Shown: positions 32,121 to 43,641, counted from the stretch's first letter. The stretch: DNA of 64,000 nt from Pleurostoma richardsiae (GCA_030052745.1 JANBVO010000002.1:1-64000); one strand, 5' to 3'. The notes: generated by a model from the sequence alone, not told the origin. Numbers and translations are program-made.

Positions 32121-32488
32121 CAGGAAGCGTGCCGGAACTGTGAAATGAATCGGTAGAAGGAGTATCTTGGTGCTGGTGCATCTATTCCGCGACTGAAATA
32201 CTACCAGCTTCCGGATTTCAGACTCTCTTACTATCAGCTTCAGCCTGAGCTTTTTGTCAATGCCCTCCATTTCCGTATGTAGACAGCACACCGGCCCGGA
32301 AACGGGTCCTGCAGGTGTTCCATGTGGGGGTGGGGAGCAACGGAGGTAGTGAACGGCGTCCTTGTTCTATCCCCTCGCGGTCCGGGTAATATCGTCATTG
32401 CCTCGGATCTGAGAAGAGTCCATAAATGTTGGTTCTTTGACAAGTAGTTGGTCAGTAGCTAGAAACATCAAGAGAGAAGCCCGAAAAG
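32121..32488. promoter_or_regulatory. Divergent promoter: AhpD-like gene and CocE/NonD copy 2
   Basis: A 368-bp region between two divergent starts; no individual sites assigned. Confidence 0.45.
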
Positions 32489-34543
32489 ATGTCACACTAC
32501 AAGGTCGGCGATATCGAGGTCGCCTTTACAAAGACCAATCCGAATTTCCACCATTGGTGGACCGATTTTAATCCGTCGACTCGAGTCCTTCCTAGAGGAT
32601 GGAGACGGGAGCCCGGCCGCCTTGCGTTGAGAGAGGATATGATTTGGGAGAAGGACGTCGCTGTGCCGATGCGAGACGGCGCGAAGCTACGTGCGGACAT
32701 CTTTAGACCGGCAAAGTTCCAGGACAAGAAGCTACCTGCATTGCTTGCCTGGTCTCCGTACGGGAAGACAGGATCTGGTCAGTCTTCACCATCTTATTGT
32801 GTTTCTCTCATAGGGGCGTAAGTTGTGCCAACGCATGTGCCTAGGTCACCATCAGACGACGAGCTTCACCTGGCTGGGAGTTCCCAAGGAGTCATTGAGC
32901 GGCCTGGAGAAGTTTGAGGCTCCCGACCCGGCGGAGTGGTGCCCTCGAGGCTACGCCATTGTTCAGCCTGATGCGCGTGGATGCTTCTACTCAGAAGGAG
33001 ATATCGCAATTTTTGGTACACAGGTATTCTCTTTCGTATTCGCATCCGCAAGACCCGTGAAGATTGCTGTTCTGACGAGCGGTGCCAGGAGGGCCGAGAC
33101 GGTTATGATACCGTCGAATGGATTGCGCGACAGCAGTGGTCCAACGGCGCCGTGGCGCTCGTGGGAAACTCCTGGCTTGCCATTACCCAGTGGTGAGTTG
33201 CTTTCGTGCTGTGGGACGTGATAGCTTCAGCTCTTCCTAAACTTCACACAGGTTCATCGCGGCCGAGCAGCCCCCACATCTGAAGGCGATCGCCCCGTGG
33301 GAAGGTGTCGGCGACTTCTACCGCGAAAGCATATGTCGCGGTGGGATCCCTAACTATCGGTTCTGGGATCTGCTCATGCAGGAATTCAACGGGAAAAACA
33401 ACCGAGAAGACGTTGTTGAGATGATCAAGAAATATCCCCTCATGAATGCATACTGGGAAGACAAAAAGCCGAAGCTGCAGAACATCAAGATCCCAATGTA
33501 TGTCCTCGCAAGCTACTCGACCATGTTGCATACAGAAGGCTCGATTAGAGGCTGGAAATATGCCAGTTCAGCAGAGAAATGGTAAGTGTTCGCGGCATTG
33601 AGCTGGATGGGCGTGCAGACGAGAGATGACCGCCACTGACCTTGCCGAACCCCGGCACAGGTTACGGATTCATCCTACACAAGAATGGTTTGACATTTAT
33701 CAGCCGGAGTCTAATGATGACTTACAACGCTTCCTTGACTACTACCTTCTGGGATTGGACAATGGATGGGAAACAACGCCCAAGGTTCGACTCTCGCTGC
33801 TCCGCTTCAACCGGCCACCCATCTCGTTTCGCAGTGAGGACGACTACCCGCCAAGCCGAACGACGTATCAGGCTCTGTATCTCGAGGGAACGACGGGCAA
33901 GCTTCAGAAACAGGTTCCCGACATGGATACCACAACCGCTTATCAGTCAGACTCATGGACAGACGACGGAGCGCACTTTACTTGCAAATTCGAAAAGTAC
34001 ACAGAGTTATGTGGATTCTCGAAGGCCACGCTGTACATGTCTTGCAACGAGCTGGATGACATGGACGTCTACGTCATCTTACGAAAACTCGACAGAAATG
34101 GGAACGCACTGCTTAGCTACAACATCCCATTCGCGCACCAGAAACCTGGCACGGAGGCAGAAGACATACCGGACGAAAACGTGTACAAGTATGTAGGCCC
34201 CAGCGGTCGTCTCCGAGCGTCTAAGCGCATGGTAGCGGATGAACCTGGTCTTTCGCCTGAGGCAAGGGCGAGGAAAGATCCGACGGAGGTGTGGTACCCG
34301 CACTACGAGTCGCACAAGGTGCCACCAGGTGAGGTGGTAGAGCTGGACATTGGCATCTTTCCAGGAGGGATCGTCTTTGAGGAGGGAGAGTCTCTCAGCT
34401 TTGAAATCAAGGGTCACGATCCTGTGCTGCCAGAATATCCGGCCCTTTTTCAGAACATGCCTAACCTCAACGTTGGTAAGCACATCGTTCATACCGGACC
34501 CAAATTTAAAAGCTTTATTGTGGTGCCACTGATCTCGTACTGA
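32489..34543 (+). CDS. CocE/NonD-family hydrolase, copy 2
   Basis: Exons 32489-32777, 32845-33023, 33089-33192, 33252-33581 and 33661-34543, giving 594 aa. Alpha/beta-hydrolase part: KDVAVPMRDGAKLRADIFRP, LLAWSPYGK, GYAIVQPDARG, EGRDGYDTVEWIARQQWSNG and a nucleophile elbow VGNSWLA with Ser184. The next segment, APWEGVGDFYRESICRGG, is conserved in the family. The C-terminal jelly roll has CNELDDMDVYVILRKLDRNGN and VPPGEVVELDIGIFPGGIVFEEGESL. No signal peptide, so cytoplasmic. It is clearly closer to copy 3 (37.3 kb) than to copy 1: both share an N-terminal extension with RTEILPKGW/TRVLPRGW and the LRKLDR motif. Ester or amide hydrolysis is expected; substrate unknown. Confidence 0.92.
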
Positions 34544-35584
34544 GAACTGGTACGGAAGGAGGAGGGTTTCACGTCTGACGTTCGAGAGCCTGGCACCCGT
34601 ATGAGATTGTTTAGTCTAAACCCATAACGTTTTAGTTGTCAGTGTCTCGAGAACAGGTTTTTGCAAATCCTACACCCGTCTTAGCTGAAATCTTGCCATT
34701 GTCGACGTGATTAAAAAAATTGAACGTTGTCTATGCGTTAGCGAGAACACTGATTACAGTCTTCTCTTGTAATTCTGTTCCTAAGAGTGGTAAAAATGTA
34801 TCTGATATGTGTGATCTTTAAGTTCAATATCTGTATAGAACGATATGATAATGAAACAAGACCGAGGTTGTATCAGTGGCGATTTCTCTAAAGTCAATGT
34901 CAATGGTGATCATGTTGTCGGACATCACATTGGAGCTCGATTGTATCTCATTCCCTAAATCGATGCAAGTCTGCGCTTCCGTGGAGCTGATGCCGCGGCT
35001 CTGCTAAATATCGTACCTCTCCAGGCCGCGAAGCTAGCCGGCTACTTTTTCCCCAGCGGAACTATGTTACCCGAAAGTTGACTTCGCATCGCAACCTTAT
35101 CCAGATTTCTCTAGCCTTAACCTTCAATCCCGGCTAAGGCTGACAAGGGCATTGGAGGATACCTTCACGTGTCTCAGGTCAAATTGACGAGCAAGCTTTC
35201 CAGGCTCAGCCGTATAAAGTTTTGATGTCTGAGTAACATACTCCTCAGCAATTCGGTACAGTTGGACTTGCATTTTGCCTATACGGGAATACAGCTGACC
35301 GCGTAGCGAGGGTTTTCAAAAGGTTCCGAACGTTAATATGTCGGCATAGTCGGCATCCGGAACAAGGATTCGGCACCAAAGATCTGGAGGGCTTATGACG
35401 CATTAAGGGGTAATTTAAGGCGATTCTGGTTTTACGGTGTCAAGTCTCGTACCTCGGGTCTACGATGAAGAGCGTCTGTCTCTGAATGGTTACATATACT
35501 TCTGAAATTGCAGGACTCTGTGCTCGATAACTCAAGGCGCAACTGACGTTCGAAATTTCCTAACCAGGTTCGCCTTTCGTACAT
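34544..35584. other. Intergenic between two convergent hydrolase genes
   Basis: About 1.0 kb without a supported gene; somewhat AT-rich near 34680-34900. Confidence 0.55.
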
Positions 35585-37363
35585 TTAAACGAATGGTAAG
35601 ATAACTCTACTTGGATGCTCGCCCCCGAAATGCACTTTATGGACACCCTTATTCCGCTCCTCGATCGGTGCAGGCTTGGCCAACTTGTACTCGGGGATTA
35701 AAGGGCTTTGGCCTGATACTTGTACCCTCAAGCTCTCGCCTTCTTCAAACTCAATCCCCATAGCCCATAAGCCGATCTCGAGCTCCACGATGTCTCCTGG
35801 GGGAACCTTCTGCACATTATTGTGAGTGTGAAATGGGTACTGGGGGTGAAGGGACAAGGACGGATCGATCTCTCTGTGACTCGCACGCAAGACGCCGAGT
35901 GGTCCAAAGTACAGGATCAAGTTGCCAACATCTTCCGCACGAATGTCAGACATCTTATCGCATGGTGCCGCACTCCACGGGATATTCAGATTCATCATCT
36001 CCTTGCCGTCACGGTCCAGCTTCCGAATCAGAACGTAGATAACCATGTCATCCAGGTCCTCGCACGACACATAGACCACAACTTTCGGTAACCCGACTAG
36101 TCGCGTGACACGGTCAAAGGTGTGCTTGAAACCAGCGAACTCGATCGGCTCACCGGCGGCCGTTTCTGTGTTGTACTGGACAGTGCCGGCGGCGGTCGAC
36201 AGGCTGGGTGATAGGAGTCCATCCTCAGCAAAGAAGAACTCTCGGTATTGGGTCCGTGGTATGGGATAGTCATCTTCGACAATGGGATAAATGGGGTCTT
36301 GATGCCCGAACTTGAGAACGCTCAGACGGACTTTAGGTGTCTTGTCCCAGCCATTTTGTTTCTCATTCTTCAAGTAATAACCGAAGAATCGAGCGAGCTC
36401 GTCCCTCGACTCCTTGACCGCCCACAGGTCATACCATTCCTGGTATGGATCCCATCGGAGCCACTTCTCGTCTGTCTGCACCTCCATCCAACCCCGCACC
36501 GAACCCATGGTGTGCACAAAAGTGGAATATGACGCGACCAGATATGTCGGAATGCAAATGTTCTTAATGTCGGCACGCTTATCGGCCCAGTAAGGATTCA
36601 TAGTCTGGCATCTGCGATACATCTCTCGGAAGTCCTCGAGTCCGTGATGACCCCGGATGACTTGCTTGGTGATGAGGTCAAAGAGACCGTTGTCCCAAGC
36701 ACCGCCACGAACAAATTGCTCACGGTAGAGGTCGCCGCAAGCCTCCCAGGGCGCAATGGCTTTGAGAGAAGGCGGCCTGGTTGCGGCGATGAACCATTGC
36801 ACGATGCCAAGGTGTGAGTTACCGGCCAAGCCGATGTTTCCATTGCACCAGTTCATCTTAGCCAGAGCCTCAATTACGTCGTGGCCATCCTGTCCTTCTT
36901 GCGTGCCCATAATAACGATACTGCCGTCCGAGTCCCCAGCTCCACGAGCGTCGACATTGACAACGGCGAACCCCGCGGGGCAGTACTCGGCTGGATCTGG
37001 CCCTTCAAAACGCTCCAACCCACTGAGGCAACCGTCGGGGACGCCCACACCCCAGGGGATCCTCTTCATCATGTTGATGCCGTTATGCTTCTTTCCGAAC
37101 GGGCTCCAGCAGACAATGCCTGGCACTTTCTCGGAGGACCAAGGGGGTCGATAGATGTCGCAGTACAAGGTACAGCCGTCGCGGACTTTGATGCCGACAT
37201 CGTGTTGTACCAAGATATCTTCCGAGAGAGCCCGCGATTTAAACCCATTCCAACCCTTGGGCAGGATTTCAGTTCGCGGCTGAAGGCCAACGTATCCATT
37301 GTGTCCAATGCTGGGCTTCTCTATAAAAAGGTTGGCGACCTGGAAAGGCCGGTTGTACGGCAT
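35585..37363 (-). CDS. CocE/NonD-family hydrolase, copy 3 (intronless)
   Basis: A single exon of 592 aa from ATG 37363. Motifs as in copy 2: VGIKVRDGCTLYCDIYRP, VCWSPFGK, GFAVVNVDARGAGDSDG, QEGQDGHDVIEALAKMNWCNG and nucleophile elbow LAGNSHLG with Ser183. APWEACGDLYREQFVRGGAWDNG follows, and the C-terminal jelly roll has CEDLDDMVIYVLIRKLDRDG and VPPGDIVELEIGLW. Absence of introns while copies 1 and 2 have three and four suggests intron loss (retroposition-like copying) or separate acquisition rather than a recent tandem duplication. The elbow residue after Ser differs among the copies (Tyr, Trp, His), which may indicate different substrates. Divergent from the PhyH gene. Confidence 0.93.
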   Translation of the reverse strand: MPYNRPFQVANLFIEKPSIGHNGYVGLQPRTEILPKGWNGFKSRALSEDILVQHDVGIKVRDGCTLYCDIYRPPWSSEKVPGIVCWSPFGKKHNGINMMKRIPWGVGVPDGCLSGLERFEGPDPAEYCPAGFAVVNVDARGAGDSDGSIVIMGTQEGQDGHDVIEALAKMNWCNGNIGLAGNSHLGIVQWFIAATRPPSLKAIAPWEACGDLYREQFVRGGAWDNGLFDLITKQVIRGHHGLEDFREMYRRCQTMNPYWADKRADIKNICIPTYLVASYSTFVHTMGSVRGWMEVQTDEKWLRWDPYQEWYDLWAVKESRDELARFFGYYLKNEKQNGWDKTPKVRLSVLKFGHQDPIYPIVEDDYPIPRTQYREFFFAEDGLLSPSLSTAAGTVQYNTETAAGEPIEFAGFKHTFDRVTRLVGLPKVVVYVSCEDLDDMVIYVLIRKLDRDGKEMMNLNIPWSAAPCDKMSDIRAEDVGNLILYFGPLGVLRASHREIDPSLSLHPQYPFHTHNNVQKVPPGDIVELEIGLWAMGIEFEEGESLRVQVSGQSPLIPEYKLAKPAPIEERNKGVHKVHFGGEHPSRVILPFV

Positions 37364-37968
37364 TCTGGATGCGCAGGATCAATCAACCCAGCAAGTATAT
37401 TGGAGGCGGCGGCTGACAGAAGGCCTCAGATCAAAATAGGCGCCCAATAGGTCAGGGTCAGAAGGAAAACACGCCAGATCAATGTGGCAGCTTGAGGGTA
37501 TTAAGCGAACAGCGATTGAGCACCATAACAACATCTGTCAATGGGTTATCCTTCTGACGCTGCCTAATATCAAGAGCCCACGGTAGCGAATCATAGCTAT
37601 CCCTACTCGGATTTGGGCATCCCGGGTCATCCTCCGCTTGCCGCATGCGGAGGCACAGAGGTGCGGAGAGGGATGTTGAGGAGGCGGACTTCCGCGGAAG
37701 TTGTGGGGGAAAGGTCAGATGCCTCCCGGAAACGCAATACGGGGTCTGGGGAGGCTGGTATTGACCTGAGAGATAGCCTTGGACGGACGAATGGATGAAC
37801 CTCAAAGCAATCAGGATATAAATGAATTCAAAATGATTGACCTTGGTCGCGCGCCACGGTCTACTCAAAATTATTGCAATTTGCATCAACCTCCGCACCC
37901 AACTCACGAAGTCAACGACCATCATCTACTCCACTCGCTACGAATCGCAAGCCGGCTTCTACCTCGCT
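37364..37968. promoter_or_regulatory. Divergent promoter: CocE/NonD copy 3 and PhyH dioxygenase
   Basis: A 605-bp region between two divergent starts; the same frame as the PhyH gene is open from 37837, but the ATG at 37969 fits the family better. No specific sites assigned. Confidence 0.45.
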
Positions 37969-38988
37969 ATGTCGACTACTACCACACTTACTACAGTCAA
38001 ACCTGCCAAGTTGCACGTCACAAGCCTTGACGGCAGCAGCCTCAAGACTTACAACGATTGGCGTGACGATTTCTACCGTGACGGCTATGTGGTACTCAAG
38101 AACGTTATCCCCAGGGATCGCGCCGAAAACTATCGCAGCAAGGCTCTAGACTGGATCACCAGTTTCAACAAGGGTCTTGATATCAATGACCCGTCGACCT
38201 GGACTCAAGAGCATCTTCCTCAAAGCTTCAAAACCGGCATGTATCTTAACTACTGTGCCGCGCACGAGAAGTTTGTTTGGGATGCTCGACAGGAGCCGGG
38301 TGTCCTGGATGCGTTTCAAAAGATCTGGGATGCGGAGAAGCTCGTCGTTTCCTTCGATACCATCAACATTACTTTCCCAGGCCGTAAGGACGTGGACTGG
38401 TCACCATGGCCTCATGTCGACCAGGCTCCCGAGCGTAAGGGGCTGTCATGCGTCCAGGGGATTATCAACCTGTCCCAGGCCGGCCCCGAGGACGGTGGGC
38501 TACTCCTGATGAAGGGATCCTCGAAATTCTTCGACGAGTTCTTCGCTCTCAATCCTCCTGACCGAACCCAGGGCATCGGAGCTAAGCACTACGACTTTTA
38601 CCCGTTCAAGGAGGCCCATGTCGATTGGTACAAACAGCAAGGCTGTGAGCTCGTCAAGGTCTGCGCTGAACCAGGCGACCTGATTCTATGGGACAGCCGC
38701 AGCATGCACTACGCCGCCTTCCCAGATCCCGCCAGCAATGTCATTCGCACAATCATCTATGCTTGCTTTACACCCGCATCCTTCATGCTCGAAGAAGACA
38801 GGCAGAAGAAGATCGAGATATTCAAGCGCTGGGAGACGACTACCCACTGGCCCCACTGCAACCTGTTTTCGCATGGCAAAGCCAAGGTGAACGGTGTACT
38901 TGATCCTGACGAGAGGGATGAGCCTCTGGAGAAGCCCGAGCTCACCCCGAAGCTGCTTCGCCTTGCTGGGGTGGAAACGTATGACTGA
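37969..38988 (+). CDS. Phytanoyl-CoA dioxygenase (PhyH)-family Fe(II)/2-oxoglutarate oxygenase
   Basis: Intronless, 339 aa from ATG 37969; the frame is open 132 bp upstream, but this start gives the usual N terminus before WRDDFYRDGYVVLKNVI. Metal triad: His149 and Asp151 in WPHVDQAP and distal His247 in DSRSMHYAA. An Arg (about 260, NVIRTII) fits 2-oxoglutarate binding. GIINLSQAGPEDGGLLLMKGS and AEPGDLILWDSR are typical PhyH signatures. Expected to hydroxylate or oxidatively cleave a small molecule with O2 and 2-oxoglutarate, releasing succinate and CO2. Fungal members of this length are common in metabolite clusters. Substrate unknown; it sits between a hydrolase and a transporter. Confidence 0.92.
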   Translation: MSTTTTLTTVKPAKLHVTSLDGSSLKTYNDWRDDFYRDGYVVLKNVIPRDRAENYRSKALDWITSFNKGLDINDPSTWTQEHLPQSFKTGMYLNYCAAHEKFVWDARQEPGVLDAFQKIWDAEKLVVSFDTINITFPGRKDVDWSPWPHVDQAPERKGLSCVQGIINLSQAGPEDGGLLLMKGSSKFFDEFFALNPPDRTQGIGAKHYDFYPFKEAHVDWYKQQGCELVKVCAEPGDLILWDSRSMHYAAFPDPASNVIRTIIYACFTPASFMLEEDRQKKIEIFKRWETTTHWPHCNLFSHGKAKVNGVLDPDERDEPLEKPELTPKLLRLAGVETYD

Positions 38989-39831
38989 GAAACGTCGCTC
39001 TTCTTCTTTTTCTCTGTATACCAAAAAAAAGCTGTCCGCAGTCATTCATTGTAAATTTCATTTCTTCCAGAACTTCAACATTCGTTTCCTAAACTCAGCT
39101 CGCTTCAAGGCCCTGAGGAAGTCAGTACAACGCGAGCAAAGGCGATCAGCACAGCGCTGCGAATAGTATATATTCCCCATAATGAACGAGGTTGAAGACC
39201 ACCTCTTTGGTGCACTGTAAATGAAGACTCTCTCTTCTAAGATTATGTTGCGTTTTTCTGGGTGAAGCCATTGCTCCTCGATCCTCCATAATACCAGGAT
39301 TTGCTAAATAAGCGACATGTTAAGCAGACTTGCAGCAGCTGCTGCGCTGGGCCTGTGATTCACACGTAGTTACACTGATTGCGCATTGCACATTCTCCCA
39401 ATCAGAACGTGTTCTCTAATCAACGAGGCGATGTTTCGGAAAGGGTGGCAGGCTTCAACGGCAGATGGCCAGGGTCTCCGTCCCCAGTCTTACCGGAATA
39501 CAACCCCATTCCCCCTCAGTTCCGGCTCCACATCCCCCTTGACCCCGTGGGGAAGACTGCTGTGTTCCCAGAGCCGGCCAGGAGGTGTTTAATGGCAAGT
39601 TCATCCCCTTGTGCGGCATTGACTATGCTTGGTTCCGAAAAGGACCATGCTCCGTTGAGCCGATTTCGAAACCAACTGAATGTCGCCATGCTCTGATAGA
39701 TATCTGGGAGAGCTTACTTCGCACTGACGCCGCGGGTTATTTGAGTCAGCCCGTTTCCAACAACACCCTTCGTCCTCCATTAAACTTCCAAACGAATGTC
39801 GATTTCCGCCATCGGAATACTAATCTGAGAA
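38989..39831. other. Intergenic, promoter of second MFS gene
   Basis: No supported gene. Short overlapping frames at 39379-39905 have no family resemblance. Confidence 0.5.
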
Positions 39832-41635
39832 ATGGAGATCACAAAAGAAGACCTTCAGACCTCTTCGGTCCAGATCGAGGATGCTATTCCTCGGGAGTCT
39901 GGTAAGGAAAAGGTCGTTGGCACAGTCAAACTGATCGAAGATGGCGAACTCGTCCTCATTCCGATTCCCACTGCTGATCCACGCGATCCACTGAACTTAC
40001 CTGAGTGGAGGAAAGTCCTGGTTGTCATAAACGTTTCCATCTTCGCAGCAACAGCGACTTTGATCGCGTCCTCCTTCGGTGCCATCTTGCCCGTCATCAA
40101 TAAGGAGTACGACAACGATCCAAGAGTGAATGATCTGGTCACCTTTCCAGCGTTGTTCATCGGTTTGGGAAACCTTCTGTTCGTCCCGGTCGCCCACGCC
40201 ATCGGTCGTCGCCCGGTCTATCTATTTTCTCTCCTCATGCTCATAGCTTGCTGCGTCGGCTGCGCGTGCAGCAAGAGCCTTTCAGCACACATTGCTGCTC
40301 GCGACCTGCTTGGACTTGCCGCAGGACAGGCGGAAGCCCTATGCCCAATCATGATACAGGTGAGGCGTCCTGTCTCTGCATAGGCACATTTGTACTGACA
40401 ACAACACCCAGGAAATCTATTTCCTTCACGAGCGGGGCAGCAAGATTGCTTGGTTCTGTGCTGCCCAGACACTGGGCACCGCTTGCCTAACCGTTGCTAG
40501 CTCATACCTAGCCTCCAGCATTGGCTGGCGCTGGTGGTATGGCGTCTTCGCCATTATTAACGGCGCCTGCCTCCTATTCGCCGTCTTCTTTGTAACTGAG
40601 ACCAAGTTCTTGCGCACCGCCGCTGCCATAGGTGAGTCAGCCTTCAAGGGCCAGTGTCTGAGTGGCGTTTTAACGACGAAACAGCCGGTGAAGTCGATGC
40701 CGATGCACAGCCATCCGAGACGTCGCTCCAGGCCTTGAAGTCCCGCCGCCGCCCTGCTATTGACCATGTGAGTTATCCCGGTCGTACGATGGCTTACGAC
40801 CTGGCCCTGTTCCACGGAAAGGCCCATTGGCAAGACGCAGTATCTTGCTGGAAACAGATGCTGCAGGTCGCGGTCTTTCCCAACATCTTCTGGCTTGTCC
40901 TCTGCAGTGGCGCCTCCCTGGGGGTGTATGTCATCTTTGGGGCGGTTTTCGCAGGTGTGCTTGTGCAACCACCGTACAACTTCGAGTACCAGTGGGTTGG
41001 TTTTGTGTTTGCAGGCCAGGTCATCGTCTCGTTCGTGGTCATTCCTGCACAAGGATATCTTAGCGACTACATCGTGAAATTCATGAGCAAGAAAAATGGC
41101 GGACATTCGGAGGTGCGTCTATTCTTGGGTGATGCTCTGGCCTGACGGTGTTTAATGTGTTGTATGCTAACTATTCCTACAGCCCGAGTACAGGCTGATA
41201 ACACTCATTCTTCCCTTCGTGGTGGGCGTCGCGAGCACGGTCATATTCGGCCAGGCCTGCCAGCATCCATATGAGTGGAGCTGGGCGGCAATTGTGATTA
41301 CTTTCAACGCGGAGTTCTTCACATTTGTCGGTATCGTTGTTGCTTCCTTCACCTATGTGATTGACAGCTACCCTGCGCGATCCGATGCCGGACTGGTCGT
41401 TCTCTGTTTCGCAAGAGGCGCTATTTCATTCGGCATGTCCTATGGCTCGCTCGAATTCGTAAGAAAGGTTGGGTACGACGGAGCCTGCAATATCTGTGCA
41501 GGAATCATGGGTGCGTTAGGTTTAATCGGCATTCTTGTATATTACTTTGGCAAGGACATTCGCAGACTCACTCAACCGTGGGCTTCTGACGATCAGGACC
41601 AACAAGGGGTCGGGTCTGATGGGAGAGGGGATTGA
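39832..41635 (+). CDS. MFS transporter (DHA1-like, fungal)
   Basis: Exons 39832-40359, 40412-40631, 40685-41112 and 41183-41635, giving 542 aa. N-terminal cytosolic part with DPRDPLNLPEWRK before helix 1, as in fungal drug-resistance-type MFS proteins. The loop 2-3 region is HAIGRRPVYL, followed by RDLLGLAAGQAEALCPIMIQ. A cytosolic central loop (RRRPAIDH) separates two six-helix halves. Late helices include FFTFVGIVVASFTYVIDSYPARSDAG, a characteristic stretch of this subfamily. A plasma-membrane symporter or antiporter of a small molecule is inferred; with the first MFS gene it brackets the 14-42 kb cluster. Confidence 0.92.
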
Positions 41636-43046
41636 GTTTCGACTCACATAGTCAGGATTCGGTGGGGAAGGGCGGAGACCGGACAGCGGTAATATACGCT
41701 GATGCCCTTTGGGTGGGGGACGTTTGTTATCCACTACTGTCAAATGCCCAGAATGGAATAGTTGCGCCGTTCAGAATAGCCTTTGATTTGATACCGCCCC
41801 TAACAGATATGGATGGGGTTTCCAAGGGACCTGAAATTGACGGACGAGCTTGAAAACAGAAGCGAGAAAGCCTTTGCATGTTGATGTTGCTCAGTACCCC
41901 ATGTTAGACCAAATTTCCCGCCCAACTTAGCGCGTAGCTGTTTCTCGGGTTATCTCCCGCTAATGAAGGAGACCTGCCCGGGAGAACTTGTTGCTCTGGC
42001 ACCTGTCTCTCGCCAGCGACGAGGTCGCCGGCTTCAAACGCCTTCGTGATGTGACAAAGTCTGGTGCCTCGACTCCATTCATCTGAACAATATGTGGCTG
42101 CTTATGGTTCGGTTGGCTCAGCTGGCCTGCATCAGGCTGCACGTCTACGAGCTTGACTCGACAGAGCTTCTAGCTAGCTCAGGCTGTTCAGAACTAGGTA
42201 GGAGGCGTGGGCCACTGCTTGATCCAGAAGTGGCTTTCTTTTCATGCTTGGCGACGCTTCGACTACCTGAGCCGACATCAGGATATGAGGATAAATGTGT
42301 AGATATTTTCAATCGACAACTAAGATCAAAATGAGGTACATCAGTGGCTGGTCCAACATCATATTAGATGCGCAGTAGTTAGAGGTATAATAGCATCTTT
42401 TGAGGTGAAGAAAGAGGGTCTGGGGAAAGCAGGGCCGCGTTTGGTGGTGATGGGGAAAACTAGGGTGGCAACGATGAGTTTCACAGCTCTAGCGGAACGA
42501 CGCCTTTCTAAATCGCTTCGAATCCATTGATAAGTTGGTGTGCCGATCGGAGTGCGTTCAACACGCCGGGGGCCGACCATTAACATATCCCCCGCCGAAG
42601 TGGCCGCCTTGCTCTGCAACTCAACGATGATGGGGGCAAACTGATTGGTTCCATCGCATGCATGATACCAGCAGCATCTATGGCTTGAACCTCACACTAA
42701 GCCTGCTGGTCGGCCCCCGAGTCGGCAAATCATCAGCGGCCATCTACTGCTACTTTGAGGCACATCGCCGACGACGGCTACTCCTTATATCAGCCCGTAC
42801 TCTTAAGTCTATCAGAGCGCAGCCAGGTTTTTCCACCTGAATCATAAATTCTGCTGTTTCGGACCTTTGGATTCTCACTTGTTCCCTTCTCTTCACTTCT
42901 TTTTCTATCAACTTTCGACCGTCTCTCCCTCTCCTCCTCCTCATCCGTCCACTCTACCTCTGTCCTCCTCTTCTCCTCGATTCGACCAGTTTGGGTCGGG
43001 TCATTGTTCCCGAAGCAGCTCTTCAAAAGCTTGATATCTTGCGGCG

Positions 43047-43106
43047 GGCGCCCAGGAGCAGCGTGCACGGACAAATTGTCTGTACACGCCGCTTCCGGGC
43101 GCCCCA
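43047..43106. repeat. Near-perfect hairpin, about 29-bp arms
   Basis: The left arm runs from gggcgcccaggagc to cacggacaa, the right arm from ttgtctgtacacgc to gggcgcccc. About 25 of 29 positions pair, and the four mismatches are all transitions. It may be an old terminal inverted repeat or a MITE core. Confidence 0.75.
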
Positions 43107-43171
43107 TAACAAGCATAGGGGAGGCCATAGGGGAGGCGGAGGGCATTGAGGGACGAGTTCCGAATCATGGA

Positions 43172-43400
43172 CGTCTTTTTCGCCGCTTGGGCCGAATCAC
43201 ACTCCAGCAACAAGGCGCTGGGGCTTTCCCCCAGCAGTCCAAAGCAGATCTTGAAGATGCCTTCGGAACTGGTGGCAATCACCATCAGGCAGCAGAGAGC
43301 CACCAGGTCTCCGATTGCGCTGACCAGTCGCATGATGCGCCGTGGGAGCTCAGTGACCTATTGCTGGAGTGTAATTCGGCCCAAACTCCGTGAAAATGCT
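43172..43400. repeat. Inverted repeat pair, about 45-bp arms
   Basis: The segment tgggccgaatcacactccagcaa (about 43187-43209) and its near reverse complement attgctggagtgtaattcggccca (about 43359-43382) lie about 150 bp apart, with weaker matching on both sides. It lies next to the hairpin, so both may be parts of one decayed mobile element. Confidence 0.6.
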
Positions 43401-43641
43401 CGTCGATGAGTGTTAGTCATGTCGGTTCCCCGAATTTGTGAGTACTGCCCTGTTCGAATTACCGCAAGGAATCAGGAACTGACGCGTCTGACACCTCAGT
43501 CAGAATGCCGGACCTGGATAAGTCGTGAAAAGGTCCGAATCAAACCTAGCGAGAAGAGTCGAAAGACTCCGAACAGCGCTTTAGACGCAACTGCAACAAT
43601 CACCGCCTGAGCTGCAGCCGACGGAAGCAGTTCGGTCCATC

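Larger units (their letters stand above)
41636..43641. other. Long intergenic region with short repeats and hairpins
   Basis: No supported gene in 2 kb. It contains a copy of the 35-bp motif shared with 13.86 kb (41863-41897), an AG/CT-biased tract (42880-42980) and the inverted repeats listed separately. Frames at 43004-43393 arise partly from those repeats. Confidence 0.5.

Noticed and set aside
37837-37968. Longer N terminus of the PhyH protein from the upstream in-frame start
   Set aside because: The added residues look like untranslated leader; the ATG at 37969 gives the family-typical start.
42100-42180. A-box-like tggctcagctgg suggesting a tRNA
   Set aside because: No B box (GGTTCGANTCC) at proper distance and no acceptor stem.
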